A stretch of 21,674 bases of DNA from Dehalococcoidia bacterium (GTDB lineage Bacteria; Chloroflexota; Dehalococcoidia; Dehalococcoidales; UBA1222), in NCBI GenBank assembly GCA_009776515.1, contig WRNP01000015.1, positions 1-21,674 of the forward strand. The letters run 5' to 3'. Both the position numbers and the translations under genes were made by a program. The notes under the pieces are model-generated. The model saw nothing but the letters and a program-made list of their open reading frames with translations, did no database searches and was not told the origin of the DNA. Every line of letters begins with the position of its first letter. Within the stretch, counting starts at the first letter, position 1. Below are positions 1 through 8,322 of this stretch, one piece after another.

Positions 1-2
1 CC

Positions 3-2078
3 CCCCGCCTGTCCCTCACGAAAGGCACTGCCTGCCTTGACGCAGGGCTTAGTGCCGAGGCTCGGGAGGCCGCTCATCTACTCGAAAAAAAAGGCAGCCT
101 CCCCCTTAAGGTGCTGAAAGATGCCCTAGGCAAAGGTGCGGCGGAGCGGGCCATGGCTGGTCTCTTGAGGTGCGGTTATGCAGTACGGACCTTTGAGATG
201 GCTCCTCCCCGCGTGCGGCCTAAGGTTGAGCTCTATGTAGGCCTGCCCCCCGTGTCGCACGACGTGCCTGTATCCCGGCGCTCTCCTCGTCGGGAAGCTC
301 TCCTGGCGTATCTTAGAAAACAGCCCGAGGCCGTACCCTTGGCGCAACTTAAAGCGGCGGGCTTTACGCGTGAGCTCGTGATGGACGTGAGGGCAATAGG
401 GGCCGTCGTGACGGAGACACGCGTCGTCAGGCGCCGTTCCTCCGTTCTCCAGGATATGGAGTCTGTCCCGCCTTACAAGCCTACCCCCGCTCAACAGCAG
501 GCCATTGCTGCAGTAGGCGACAGCTTAATCGCCGCTCGGCCCGAAGTTTTCCTTTTGCATGGAGTGACCGGAGCCGGTAAGACCGAGGTCTATCTTCAGG
601 CTTTGGCCCAGGCGGTGCGTCTGGGAAAACAAGGGATTGTGCTCGTGCCAGAGATTGCTCTTACCCCTCAAACTGCAGAGCGCTTCGCGGCTCGCTTTCC
701 GGGGAGGACAGCTGTCCTCCACAGCGGGCTTTCGCTTGGCGAACAGCACGATACCTGGTGGGATATTAAAAACGGAATCTTTGACGTGGTGGTGGGTGCT
801 CGGAGCGCCTTATTTGCTCCTCTGCCTCGACTGGGACTCATCGTGGTAGACGAAGAGCACGAGTGGGCTTATAAACAGAGCGATCACGCTCCTCGCTATC
901 ATGCCCGCACGGTATCCCTTAAACTTGCAGCGGTTAGCGGGGCTGCGGTGGTGCTGGGCAGCGCCACTCCAGATGTAGAGAGTTACCATCTAGCCAAGAC
1001 CGGGGTTTACCGTTTGCTAGAGCTCCCCGAGCGCCTCACGCCTCACCCCGGGGCCGCTCTGCCTGCCGTCCAGGTGGTGGATTTGCGTGCCGAGCTCAAG
1101 GCGGGCAATCGTAGCATCTTCAGCTTGGCGCTACAGGATAGCATGCGCCGGGCGCTGCTTGTGGGGGATCAGATTATCCTATTCTTTAACCGTCGTGGCA
1201 GTGCTGTCATCGTCCAATGCCGGGCGTGCGGACATACTGTGGGGTGCCGGAGTTGCAGCGTAGCCCTAAGCTACCACGGTGCGGAAGGGGCCTTGGTCTG
1301 TCACCAGTGCGGTATAAGGAAATCGGTGCCGGAGAAGTGCCCGGTCTGCGACAGCCGGCGCATCCGCTTCCTAGGGTTGGGTACACAGAAGGTGATGGAG
1401 GAGGCTGCATCTTTGTTTCCCGAGGCACGCCTCCTCCGCTGGGACTCGGATGCCGCCCGCGGCAAGGATGCCCACGCTGGAATACTGGCGCGTGTGCGCC
1501 GCCATGAGGCGGATGTGCTTGTCGGCACCCAGTTAGTGGCCAAGGGATTGGACTTGCCACAGGTTACCCTTGTGGGGGTGGTGAGCGCTGATACGGCCAT
1601 GGGGCTACCGGATTTCCGTGCCGGCGAGCGCACTTTTCAGATTCTGTCCCAAGTCGCGGGGCGAGCGGGGCGGGGAAGCCGTCCCGGGCGAGTGGTCATT
1701 CAAACCTATGCCCCGGATCATTATGCCGTCCGAGCTGCTGCCATACATGATTATGGCGGTTTCTACCGATGCGAAATAGAGCTTCGCCTGGCGCTGGGCA
1801 ATCCACCTTATGGCCGGCTGGTGCGCCTCACCTTTGTCCACACGAACGACGCAGTTTGCCTGAGGGAAGCCGAAAGCCTGAAAAGAAAGCTTGGCACCGA
1901 GATAAGGGCGCGGGGTTTCTCCATATCGGTAAGCGGACCTGCCCCGGCCTTTGTACCGCGTGTGCGCGGACGTTACCTTTGGCAGTTGATGCTTAAAGGG
2001 AACAATCCAACGGAGGTCTTGCGCAGCCTGGAACTGCCTGTCAACTGGGTGGTTGACGTAGATCCGGTGGGGCTATGA
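3..2078 (+). CDS. priA: Primosomal protein N' (replication restart helicase PriA), 5' end cut off by the window
   Basis: PriA is a superfamily 2 DNA helicase that recognises stalled forks and reloads the replicative helicase. The frame is open from base 3, so the first visible GTG (111) is only an internal codon; 691 residues are visible and roughly the first 50-150 (DNA-binding N-terminus) are missing. Seen directly: Walker A GVTGAGKT encoded at 561-584; Walker B box DEEH at 849-860; the helicase motif LGSATPD at about 955; eight cysteines in four CxxC-type pairs between 1218 and 1349, which is the PriA zinc-binding insertion; and QVAGRAGRG, helicase motif VI, at about 1650. All motifs are intact and the C-terminus looks complete. 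It converges on the nfnB-like gene with only 30 bp between stops, and no clear terminator hairpin is visible there. The family assignment is secure; the start lies outside the window. Confidence 0.97.
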   Translation, partial: PRLSLTKGTACLDAGLSAEAREAAHLLEKKGSLPLKVLKDALGKGAAERAMAGLLRCGYAVRTFEMAPPRVRPKVELYVGLPPVSHDVPVSRRSPRREALLAYLRKQPEAVPLAQLKAAGFTRELVMDVRAIGAVVTETRVVRRRSSVLQDMESVPPYKPTPAQQQAIAAVGDSLIAARPEVFLLHGVTGAGKTEVYLQALAQAVRLGKQGIVLVPEIALTPQTAERFAARFPGRTAVLHSGLSLGEQHDTWWDIKNGIFDVVVGARSALFAPLPRLGLIVVDEEHEWAYKQSDHAPRYHARTVSLKLAAVSGAAVVLGSATPDVESYHLAKTGVYRLLELPERLTPHPGAALPAVQVVDLRAELKAGNRSIFSLALQDSMRRALLVGDQIILFFNRRGSAVIVQCRACGHTVGCRSCSVALSYHGAEGALVCHQCGIRKSVPEKCPVCDSRRIRFLGLGTQKVMEEAASLFPEARLLRWDSDAARGKDAHAGILARVRRHEADVLVGTQLVAKGLDLPQVTLVGVVSADTAMGLPDFRAGERTFQILSQVAGRAGRGSRPGRVVIQTYAPDHYAVRAAAIHDYGGFYRCEIELRLALGNPPYGRLVRLTFVHTNDAVCLREAESLKRKLGTEIRARGFSISVSGPAPAFVPRVRGRYLWQLMLKGNNPTEVLRSLELPVNWVVDVDPVGL

Positions 2079-2108
2079 GAGAGCATCTGTCTCTGAGGCT
2101 ATAGGGGC

Positions 2109-3527
2109 TCAGCCTGTTTGATCGATGGCAGGCCAATCGCTGGGATCTTTGAGATAGGCGTTGATGGACGATGCGGCTGTGCGGCCGGCCCCCATGGCGG
2201 AAATTACGGTCGCTGCACCGGTAGCGGCATCTCCCCCGGCCCAGACACCGGGTTTGGTGGTGTGTCCCTCCTTATCCACGATGATGGTGCCCTCAGGGTG
2301 AATGTCCAAGCCCGGGGTGGTGGCCGGAACCAGGGGGTTGGGAGTCGTGCCCAGGGCGATGACCACCGTATCTACATCCATGATGAAATTTGAGCCGGGC
2401 TTAGGGATGGGGCGGCGTCGGCCCTTAGCATCCGGCTCCCCCAGTTCCATCTTCAGGCATTCCATAGCCGTGACCCAGCCACGGGCGTTGGCCAGGAAGC
2501 GGACGGGGTTGGTGAGGCCGCAAAAGACTACCCCTTCCTCCTCGGCGTTTTCCAGCTCCTCGGCACGGGCAGGGGCTTCGGCCTTGGTGCGGCGATAGAC
2601 GATGAACACGCGCTCGGCTCCGGCACGCAGGGCACAGCGGGCGGCATCCATGGCAACGTTACCGCCGCCGATGACCGCAACTTGACTGCCCATAGGTAGA
2701 GGGGTGTCATAGCCCGGCTCGCCGGCGTGCATGAGGTTAACGCGTGTCAGGAACTCGTTGGCGGAGTAGATGCCAGAAAAGATCTCTCCCGGCACGTTCA
2801 TAAACATGGGCAGTCCTGCGCCCGTGCCCAGGAAGACGGCCTGGTAACCAAGCGCAAAAAGCTTGTCTACGGCTAGGATATTGCCTACTACCCAATCTAG
2901 CCTAACCTCGACTCCCAGAGCCATTATGGAGTCCACCTCGTGACGAACAATGGCTTTGGGCAGCCGGAACTCGGGAATGCCATACATAAGCACCCCGCCA
3001 GGAACATGCAGGGCCTCGAAGACGGTAACTGCATGCCCGGCGACGGCGAGGTCGGCAGCGCAGGTGAGGCCGGCTGGGCCGGAGCCCACCACAGCCACCT
3101 TCTGGCCGGTCGGCGGTAATCTCAGCGGCAATTCTAGGGCATCTTGGCGGCGTTCCCAGTCAGCGACGTATCTTTCCAGCCTCCCTATGGCCACGGGGGC
3201 ACCGCGGCGGGCGAGTACGCAGGACTGTTCGCACTGAGTCTCCTGAGGGCAGACTCGGCCGCAGATGCCGGGCAGCTTGTTCTTGTTCTTTAAGATGCGG
3301 GACGAGCTTGCTAAGTCAAGTTCGCGGAGCGCCTTAATAAAGTCTGGGATGTCCACCCCTACAGGACATCCCCCAGTGCAGGGATGCTTAGGGCACTGGA
3401 TGCAACGGGCGGCTTCGGACAGAGCTTCTGTCGCACTGTAACCTAAGGCCACCTCCAAGAAGTTTTGGGACCTGATGAGGGGATCCTGCCGGGGCATCTC
3501 TACACGGCTAAGGTTTAGTTCGGCCAT
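2109..3527 (-). CDS. NfnB/GltD-like NADPH-binding flavoprotein, large subunit of a ferredoxin:NADP oxidoreductase-type complex
   Basis: This 472-residue protein belongs to the family of glutamate synthase small subunit (GltD) and NfnB (also called SudA or GltA in annotations). Seen: an N-terminal ferredoxin-like part with two sets of four cysteines (C42, C45, C50, C54 and C89, C93, C99, C103) for two [4Fe-4S] clusters; an FAD-binding GSGPAG at about 148-153; an NADP-type Rossmann motif GGGN at 287-290; and a C-terminal GGDAATG FAD-closing motif. The length matches NfnB (about 470). It follows the nfnA-like gene by 64 bp, which favours an NfnAB complex over glutamate synthase, and no large GltB subunit is present. 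NfnAB couples NADH and reduced ferredoxin oxidation to NADP reduction by flavin bifurcation in reverse. The ATG at 3527 is preceded by only a weak ribosome binding site. It is the last gene of the fdhA operon. The exact partner proteins are inferred from context. Confidence 0.9.
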   Translation of the reverse strand: MAELNLSRVEMPRQDPLIRSQNFLEVALGYSATEALSEAARCIQCPKHPCTGGCPVGVDIPDFIKALRELDLASSSRILKNKNKLPGICGRVCPQETQCEQSCVLARRGAPVAIGRLERYVADWERRQDALELPLRLPPTGQKVAVVGSGPAGLTCAADLAVAGHAVTVFEALHVPGGVLMYGIPEFRLPKAIVRHEVDSIMALGVEVRLDWVVGNILAVDKLFALGYQAVFLGTGAGLPMFMNVPGEIFSGIYSANEFLTRVNLMHAGEPGYDTPLPMGSQVAVIGGGNVAMDAARCALRAGAERVFIVYRRTKAEAPARAEELENAEEEGVVFCGLTNPVRFLANARGWVTAMECLKMELGEPDAKGRRRPIPKPGSNFIMDVDTVVIALGTTPNPLVPATTPGLDIHPEGTIIVDKEGHTTKPGVWAGGDAATGAATVISAMGAGRTAASSINAYLKDPSDWPAIDQTG

Positions 3528-3591
3528 AGCTTAATCTCGACTTTCGGGCAATGAAAGCTGTGCCCGGTCTGAATTATCACTATTTCTGTCT

Positions 3592-4443
3592 CTACCACTG
3601 GGCGCAACTCCGGCATCGATAAGCGCTTTCGCCGCAAGCAGCCTCCATAGGGTATGAGCAGCGGCGGGCCATAAGGAGATCCCAATCCACCTCGTGAGCG
3701 TCAAACTCCGGTCCGTCCACGCAGGCGAAGCGAGGTGTGCCCGCCAAAGATACGCGGCAGGCCCCGCACATACCCGTGCCGTCAACCATGATGGGGTTCA
3801 GGCTCACCGTTGTCTTTAGGCCGCGGCTGGCTTCGCTGACGAGCTTCATCATACAGAGAGAGCCTATGGCCATGACGCGGTCTATCCCCTCGCTGACGAG
3901 CAATTCTTTAAGCGGCTCAATGACCCAGCCCGACCGGCCTGCGGAGCCGTCAGCGGTCGTGACGATCAGCCGCTCACTCACTTCGCCCAGGCGCTCCGGT
4001 TGCAGTAGTTCACTTTTGGACGGAGCCGAGATGACGGAAAAGACCCGGCTGCCCGCTGCCTTGAGGGCTTTGGCCGGCGGCACGATGGTGAGCATGCCAT
4101 AGCCCGTGGCGACGCAGGCTACCTTACCGAAGTTACCGATCTCGGTGCTCTTGCCGAGGGGGCCGACCACGTGGGCTAAGGTATCCCCGGGCTGCATGGT
4201 AGCAAGCTTAAGCGTGGTGTGGCCGACGCTGGAGACAACAAGCGAGATACTGCCCTCGGCTTCGTCCCAGTTGGCAATGGTGAGCGGGATGCGCTCGCCC
4301 TGCTCATCGGTCATGAGCATGACAAACTGGCCTGGGCGGGCCGCGCGAGCCACTGACGGAGCCTCTATCCGGAAGAGATTGACCGTGGGCGAAATGGCTT
4401 CTTTGGCGAGTATTTTAAACATAACAAATGCAGAATCAGGCAA
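3592..4443 (-). CDS. NfnA-like ferredoxin:NADP+ oxidoreductase small subunit (FAD, NAD, [2Fe-2S])
   Basis: A ferredoxin reductase-type flavoprotein of the SudB/NfnA/PyrK-like family. Numbering from the Met at 4422: FAD-contact motif around RIPLTI (44-49), a nucleotide-binding glycine segment near 107-120 that departs from the usual GGVGxAP form (it reads GYGMLTI), GSLCMMK at 187-193, and a C-terminal [2Fe-2S] site with D214, C219, C222 and C234. Family members normally begin at the MFKIL of 4422, but that ATG has no ribosome binding site, whereas TTG at 4443 has AAGGTGG (4450-4456) six bases upstream and overlaps the fdhA stop by 8 bp, suggesting translational coupling; I give the TTG as the start and the ATG as the alternative. 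The last 25 residues carry four extra cysteines (255, 263, 270, 273), which I do not remember as standard. Function in a formate-linked complex is inferred from gene order. Confidence 0.88.
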   Translation of the reverse strand: MPDSAFVMFKILAKEAISPTVNLFRIEAPSVARAARPGQFVMLMTDEQGERIPLTIANWDEAEGSISLVVSSVGHTTLKLATMQPGDTLAHVVGPLGKSTEIGNFGKVACVATGYGMLTIVPPAKALKAAGSRVFSVISAPSKSELLQPERLGEVSERLIVTTADGSAGRSGWVIEPLKELLVSEGIDRVMAIGSLCMMKLVSEASRGLKTTVSLNPIMVDGTGMCGACRVSLAGTPRFACVDGPEFDAHEVDWDLLMARRCSYPMEAACGESAYRCRSCAQW

Positions 4444-7117
4444 TCTTCTCCACCTTCACGGCTGTAACCTTATAATCCGGCGTACCGGTTTGGGGGTCAT
4501 AGGCGGCTCCGGTGAGGGCGTTAGTCGGAACCTCGGCAAAGTGGAAATTGAGATAGACTAAGCCCGGAGGGTTGATGTCGGAAAGCCTGGCGCGCACGCG
4601 CACTTCGCCCCGGCGTGAACTGACCCTGACCCAGTCGTCTTCGGCAATGCTCAGGGGAATGGCATCGGCGGGGTTTATCTCCAGCTTCTCTTCGCCAAAG
4701 CGCTGATTGAGAGCACCCACTTTGCGCGTCATGGTTCCGGTGTGGTACTGGTAAAGGTTGCGTCCCGTGGTGAGAATCAAAGGATAGGCCTCATCCGGGG
4801 CCTCTGCTGGAGGAACGTAGGAGAGGGCTACGAAGTTGCCCCGGCCGCGGCTGAAATCTTTGGTGTGCAGGATGGGTGTGCCGGGGTGCTCTGAGGAGGG
4901 GCACGGCCACTGCCTGCTGTCGTTTTCCAGGCAGTCGAAACTTAAGCCGCCGTAGATGGGAGTCAGGCGGCTTATTTCACTCAAGACCTCGCTCGGATGG
5001 CGGAAATCGAAACCCGGTGCCCCCAGTTTTTTGGCCAGTGCGCAGACAATTTGCCAGTCAGGGAGAGCCTCGCCCGGCGGCGGCACGGCTGCTCTAACAC
5101 GCTGCACGCGCCTTTCGGTGTTAGTGAAGGTGCCGTCCTTTTCGGCGAAGCTGGCCGCAGGCAGCACTGCCTGTGCCAGCCGGGCGGTTTCGGTGAGGAA
5201 GATATCCTGTACCACCAGGAGGTCCAGGTGCCCCAGGGCGGCTAAGGTGTGTTCCTGATCAGGTTCTGACAGAACCGGATTCTCGCCTACCAGGTAGATG
5301 GCTTTGAGATGCCCTTGATGGGCCATATTCATCATCTGCGTCAGGGTAAGACCAGGGGTGAGTGGGAGCGAACGTCCCCAGGCGCTTTCGAATTTTGCTC
5401 TAGCCGCCGGGTCGCTTACCCGCTGATAGCCGGGATAAACGTCTGGCAGGCAGCCCATGTCACAGGCACCCTGTACGTTGTTTTGGCCTCGGAGAGGATT
5501 AACCCCCGCCCCCGGCCGGCCGATGTTGCCTGTGAGCATGGCCAAATTGGCTACAGCCATAACGCCATCGGTGCCACGGCTATGCTCGGCAACACCCATG
5601 GCGTAGAGAATGGTCGCCGGACGTGTGCCGGCATAGAGATGAGCTGCCCTTTTGATATCCTCAGCCGGTACCCCTGTTATGCTGGCGACTGTAGTTGTGT
5701 CGTAAGCAGCTAGAGAGGCGCGGAACGGCTCGAAATTCTCGCACCGCTCATCGATGAAAGCCGTATCCTGCATGCCTTCGTCCAGAATCACTCGTGCCAT
5801 ACCCATTAGGAGGGCAACATTGGTGCCGGGACGTGGCCTGAGCCAGATATGGGCGAACTCCGCCAAAGGGATGCGCCGGGGGTTGATGACGATGAGTTTT
5901 GCCCCCTGACGCACCACCTGTTTTAAGGACGCTGCGATGACGGGGTGGGCTTCGGTGGTGTTGGTGCCGATGGCCACAATACAACGCGCCTTCTCAAGGT
6001 CGCGGATGTGGTTGGTCATGGCCCCGGAGCCGAACGTGGCGGAGAGACCCTCCACCGTTGGGGCATGTCACAGACGGGCACAGTGGTCCACGCTGTTGGT
6101 GCCGAGGGCCACTCGTGCCAGCTTTTGCAGGAGATAATTCTCTTCGTTGGTACAACGGGCAGAACTCACCACCGCGGTCTCTTCGGGGAGGTAGCTCTTG
6201 AGGCGGATGGCGATGAAGTCCAAAGCTTCGTCCCAGGAAGCCTCCCGTAGCTCGCCTTGCTGACGAATGAGGGGTTTGCTCAGCCGTTCTGGGCTGTGGA
6301 CGAACTGGGCGATGCCGAAGTGTCCTTTTACGCAAGCCTGGCCGTGGTTGGCGGGGCCGTCGTGGTCTGGCCATGACTGCATGACGCGCCCGTTTTTTAT
6401 CTCTAGCTTGAGTTGACAACCCACGGCGCAGTATGGGCAGATGGTTTTAATGGTGCGCTCTGGGAGTCCTGCCTGATCATTAGAGCGAAGCGCTCCAGTG
6501 GGGCAGACATCAACGCAAGCCCCACAGGACTCACAGGCGGCGTTGTCCATGGACGCGCCAAGGGGAGTGCCCACGTGAAGACCGCACTCGTCGTGCAGGA
6601 AATAGAGCGCTCGGTTGCCGCGCATCTCCTGACAGGCACGGATGCAGCGTCCGCATTTGATGCAGAGATTGTAGTCGCGTGCGAAGAACAGCCCCACCTC
6701 TTTTAGTTGAGGTGGGCCGGGGACGAAAGGCACGGGGGCGGGTTGGACATGGCTTACCACCGTCTGCAGCTCGCAGCGCAGATTCTCAGGGCAGATGAGG
6801 CAGTCGCGAGGATGCATGCGGATGATACTTTCCAGGGTAGCACGCCGGAACTCTTGTATGCGCGGTGTCTCGGTGCGGACAATCATTCCCGGCTCAGAGG
6901 GTAGGGTGCAGGCACCGAGTAGCCCCCTCAGGCCTTCCACTTCCACCACACAGAGCCGACATGATCCGGCCGGGGCAAGCAGGGGGTGATGGCAGAGAGT
7001 GGGTATATATATGCCACAGGCCTCAGCTGCCTCCAGCACACTCATGCTCGAGTCGGCTGTTACCGCCCGGCCGTTGATGACGATATCAAACGTAGCCTTT
7101 TCTGGCTCTGGGAACAT
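4436..7117 (-). CDS. fdhA: Selenocysteine-containing formate dehydrogenase catalytic subunit (UGA at 6068-6070 read as Sec350)
   Basis: A molybdenum/tungsten bis-pyranopterin formate dehydrogenase of 893 residues, catalysing formate oxidation or CO2 reduction. Domains in order: N-terminal [2Fe-2S] domain (C42, C53, C56, C70); His-Cys3 [4Fe-4S] site (H102, C106, C109, C115); two ferredoxin clusters (C152, C155, C158, C162 and C195, C198, C201, C205); the pterin-enzyme [4Fe-4S] motif C227, C230, C234, C262 with K264; then the active site DHCARLUHAPTV, where U is encoded by TGA; and the C-terminal molybdopterin dinucleotide-binding domain (about 780-893). The same frame runs on without shift on both sides of the TGA, and U followed by His is the known formate dehydrogenase active site. 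The ATG at 7117 has AAGAGGA just upstream, so the longer ORF start at 7201 is rejected. Gene layout and cofactor set resemble the soluble Moorella-type FdhA. Conventional gene calling will split it at 6068. Confidence 0.96.
6038..6056 (-). promoter_or_regulatory. Bacterial SECIS element (selenocysteine insertion hairpin) inside fdhA
   Basis: On the minus strand, the TGA (6070-6068) is followed by an 11-nt spacer and then a 7-bp stem GGUGGAG/CUCCGCC (6056-6050 with 6044-6038; six Watson-Crick pairs and one G-U) closed by the loop GGUCU (6049-6045). The spacing and the GGUC loop are the features by which SelB recognises the E. coli fdhF SECIS. This is direct sequence evidence that the UGA is recoded. 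selA, selB, selC and selD are not in this window and must lie elsewhere. Confidence 0.93.
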
Positions 7118-7204
7118 ATTTCCTCTTAAAAAACGATAAAGGTTGCAGGCTGGAACATGCTTGGATTTAAATTTGGAGTAGCTGATCCGTCTGGGGCGCA
7201 AATA

Positions 7205-7234
7205 ATACTAGCCCATCGCCGCGAGCGGTGTCAA
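7205..7234 (-). promoter_or_regulatory. Probable sigma-A promoter of the fdhA operon
   Basis: On the minus strand: TTGACA (7234-7229), an 18-bp spacer, and TAGTAT (7210-7205), giving a leader of about 80 nt before the fdhA ATG at 7117. The spacer contains the short perfect palindrome CCGC-TC-GCGG, a possible operator site. The promoter begins about 30 bp downstream of the mazG stop. Confidence 0.6.
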
Positions 7235-7264
7235 TTTGGGTCGCAGTCTCGGTTGGTGGCGGAG

Positions 7265-8062
7265 TCACCCCGGCTCGCCTGTTTTCACCTCGTCCCAAAG
7301 CTGATTCATTTCATCAAGGGTAAGCCTGCCGAGCTCGTGCCCGCGGGTGCGGGCAAGCTCCTCCAGGCGCGAAAAACGGCGGTAGAACTTGGCGTTAGCC
7401 TCCCTGAGGGCTGCCTCAAGATCTATGTTCTGGCGGCGAGCGTAGTTAGCCAGGGTAAAAATGAGGTCGCCGAACTCAGCTGCTCTCTCGGCTGGGGTGG
7501 CGGCGGTCTTAAATTCAGCCAGCTCTTCGGCAAGCTTTTCCAATATGCCGGCATCATCGGGCCAATCGAAGCCCACTCGGGCTACACGCTCCTGTACCGA
7601 CTGGCTGTAGGCTAAGGCAGGCAACGCCCGCGGTACGCTGTCTAGCATGCCACCCTGGCCGTAGCGCTCTTTCTTCTTGAGTTCCTCCCAGCGTATCAGC
7701 ACACTTTCAGCGGTTAAAGCCTCTGCCCCTGACACTGCGGCCTCGCCGAAGACATGGGGGTGGCGCGAGATGAGTTTGCGGTTGATTCCTGCGGTCACAT
7801 CGTTCATGGTGAAATTACCGTTCTCCTCTGCCAGGCGGGCATTCATGACGATTTGCATGAGGAGATCCCCCAACTCAGCACAGAGCTTTTTCGGGATTTC
7901 CTCATCGAGGGCTTCAAGCACCTCGTATGCTTCTTCTAAGAGGTGTTCTCGGAGGCTGCGGTGGGTCTGCTGACGATCCCAGGGGCAACCTTGTGGCCCT
8001 CGGAGATGGGCGATGATGTCCACAAGCGAATCAAAGCGGCTGAGGTCCGGAGGAATAGTCAT
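7265..8062 (-). CDS. mazG: Nucleoside triphosphate pyrophosphohydrolase MazG
   Basis: A 265-residue two-domain MazG that hydrolyses (d)NTPs to the monophosphate and pyrophosphate, usually as house-cleaning of aberrant nucleotides. Seen: the N-terminal CPWDRQQTH signature (26-34), the metal-binding EExxE-type cluster at 43-47 with ELGD at 63-66, and the second MazG repeat in the C-terminal half containing EELAEF and EFGDLIFTLANYAR. The length matches full-size MazG (about 260). ATG 8062 has a strong AAGGAG six bases upstream, so the longer start at 8092 is rejected. A TATAAT at 8081-8086 could be its -10 box, but there is no convincing -35 and the leader would be very short. It is divergent from the DUF47-pit pair and lies upstream of fdhA on the same strand, with its own spacing. 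Confidence 0.95.
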   Translation of the reverse strand: MTIPPDLSRFDSLVDIIAHLRGPQGCPWDRQQTHRSLREHLLEEAYEVLEALDEEIPKKLCAELGDLLMQIVMNARLAEENGNFTMNDVTAGINRKLISRHPHVFGEAAVSGAEALTAESVLIRWEELKKKERYGQGGMLDSVPRALPALAYSQSVQERVARVGFDWPDDAGILEKLAEELAEFKTAATPAERAAEFGDLIFTLANYARRQNIDLEAALREANAKFYRRFSRLEELARTRGHELGRLTLDEMNQLWDEVKTGEPG

Positions 8063-8268
8063 GACAATCTCCTTAGTAGGATTATACAACATCGCCTGAT
8101 AAGCGTTTTTAGGCTACCGGGCAAACCATAGCAACACGTCAGACAAATCGGCAGGGCAATTCCCTCCTTTTGGAGTATGATGTATCATTACTTACTCTTG
8201 TACCGCACTTGGGCACAATGGGCACGCGTTTTCGGAAGTGATTGCCCTATCAATTGGCAAGGGGTGTA

Positions 8269-8298
8269 TTGACAACGAGGTGGTTGTTAAAATAAACT
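8269..8298 (+). promoter_or_regulatory. Probable promoter of the DUF47-pit operon
   Basis: TTGACA at 8269-8274 is a perfect -35 box; TAAACT at 8293-8298 with an 18-bp spacer is the best-spaced -10 box (4 of 6). TAAAAT at 8288-8293 is a better box but badly spaced at 13 bp. The ATG follows about 25 bp downstream. The rest of the divergent gap 8063-8268 holds no ORF or clear repeat. Confidence 0.5.
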
Positions 8299-8322
8299 CA
8301 TGCGGTTTGAGGAGTCGCCATC

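Noticed and set aside
2109..3527. Call as glutamate synthase small subunit
   Set aside because: No large glutamate synthase subunit is nearby, while an NfnA-type partner is encoded directly upstream; the sequence family alone cannot separate the two.
3592..3785. Possible frameshift at the 3' end of the nfnA-like gene (another frame stays open to 3531)
   Set aside because: The alternative frame shows no better family match, and the conserved DGPEFDAHEVDWDLLMAR block lies in the chosen frame right to the end.
4106..4561. 151-codon plus-strand ORF across the nfnA/fdhA junction
   Set aside because: Antisense to two well-supported genes, with no ribosome binding site or recognised motif.
6068..6070. 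TGA in fdhA as a nonsense mutation or a boundary between two genes
   Set aside because: It lies at the known Sec position of formate dehydrogenases, the frame is unbroken and a SECIS hairpin follows at the canonical distance.
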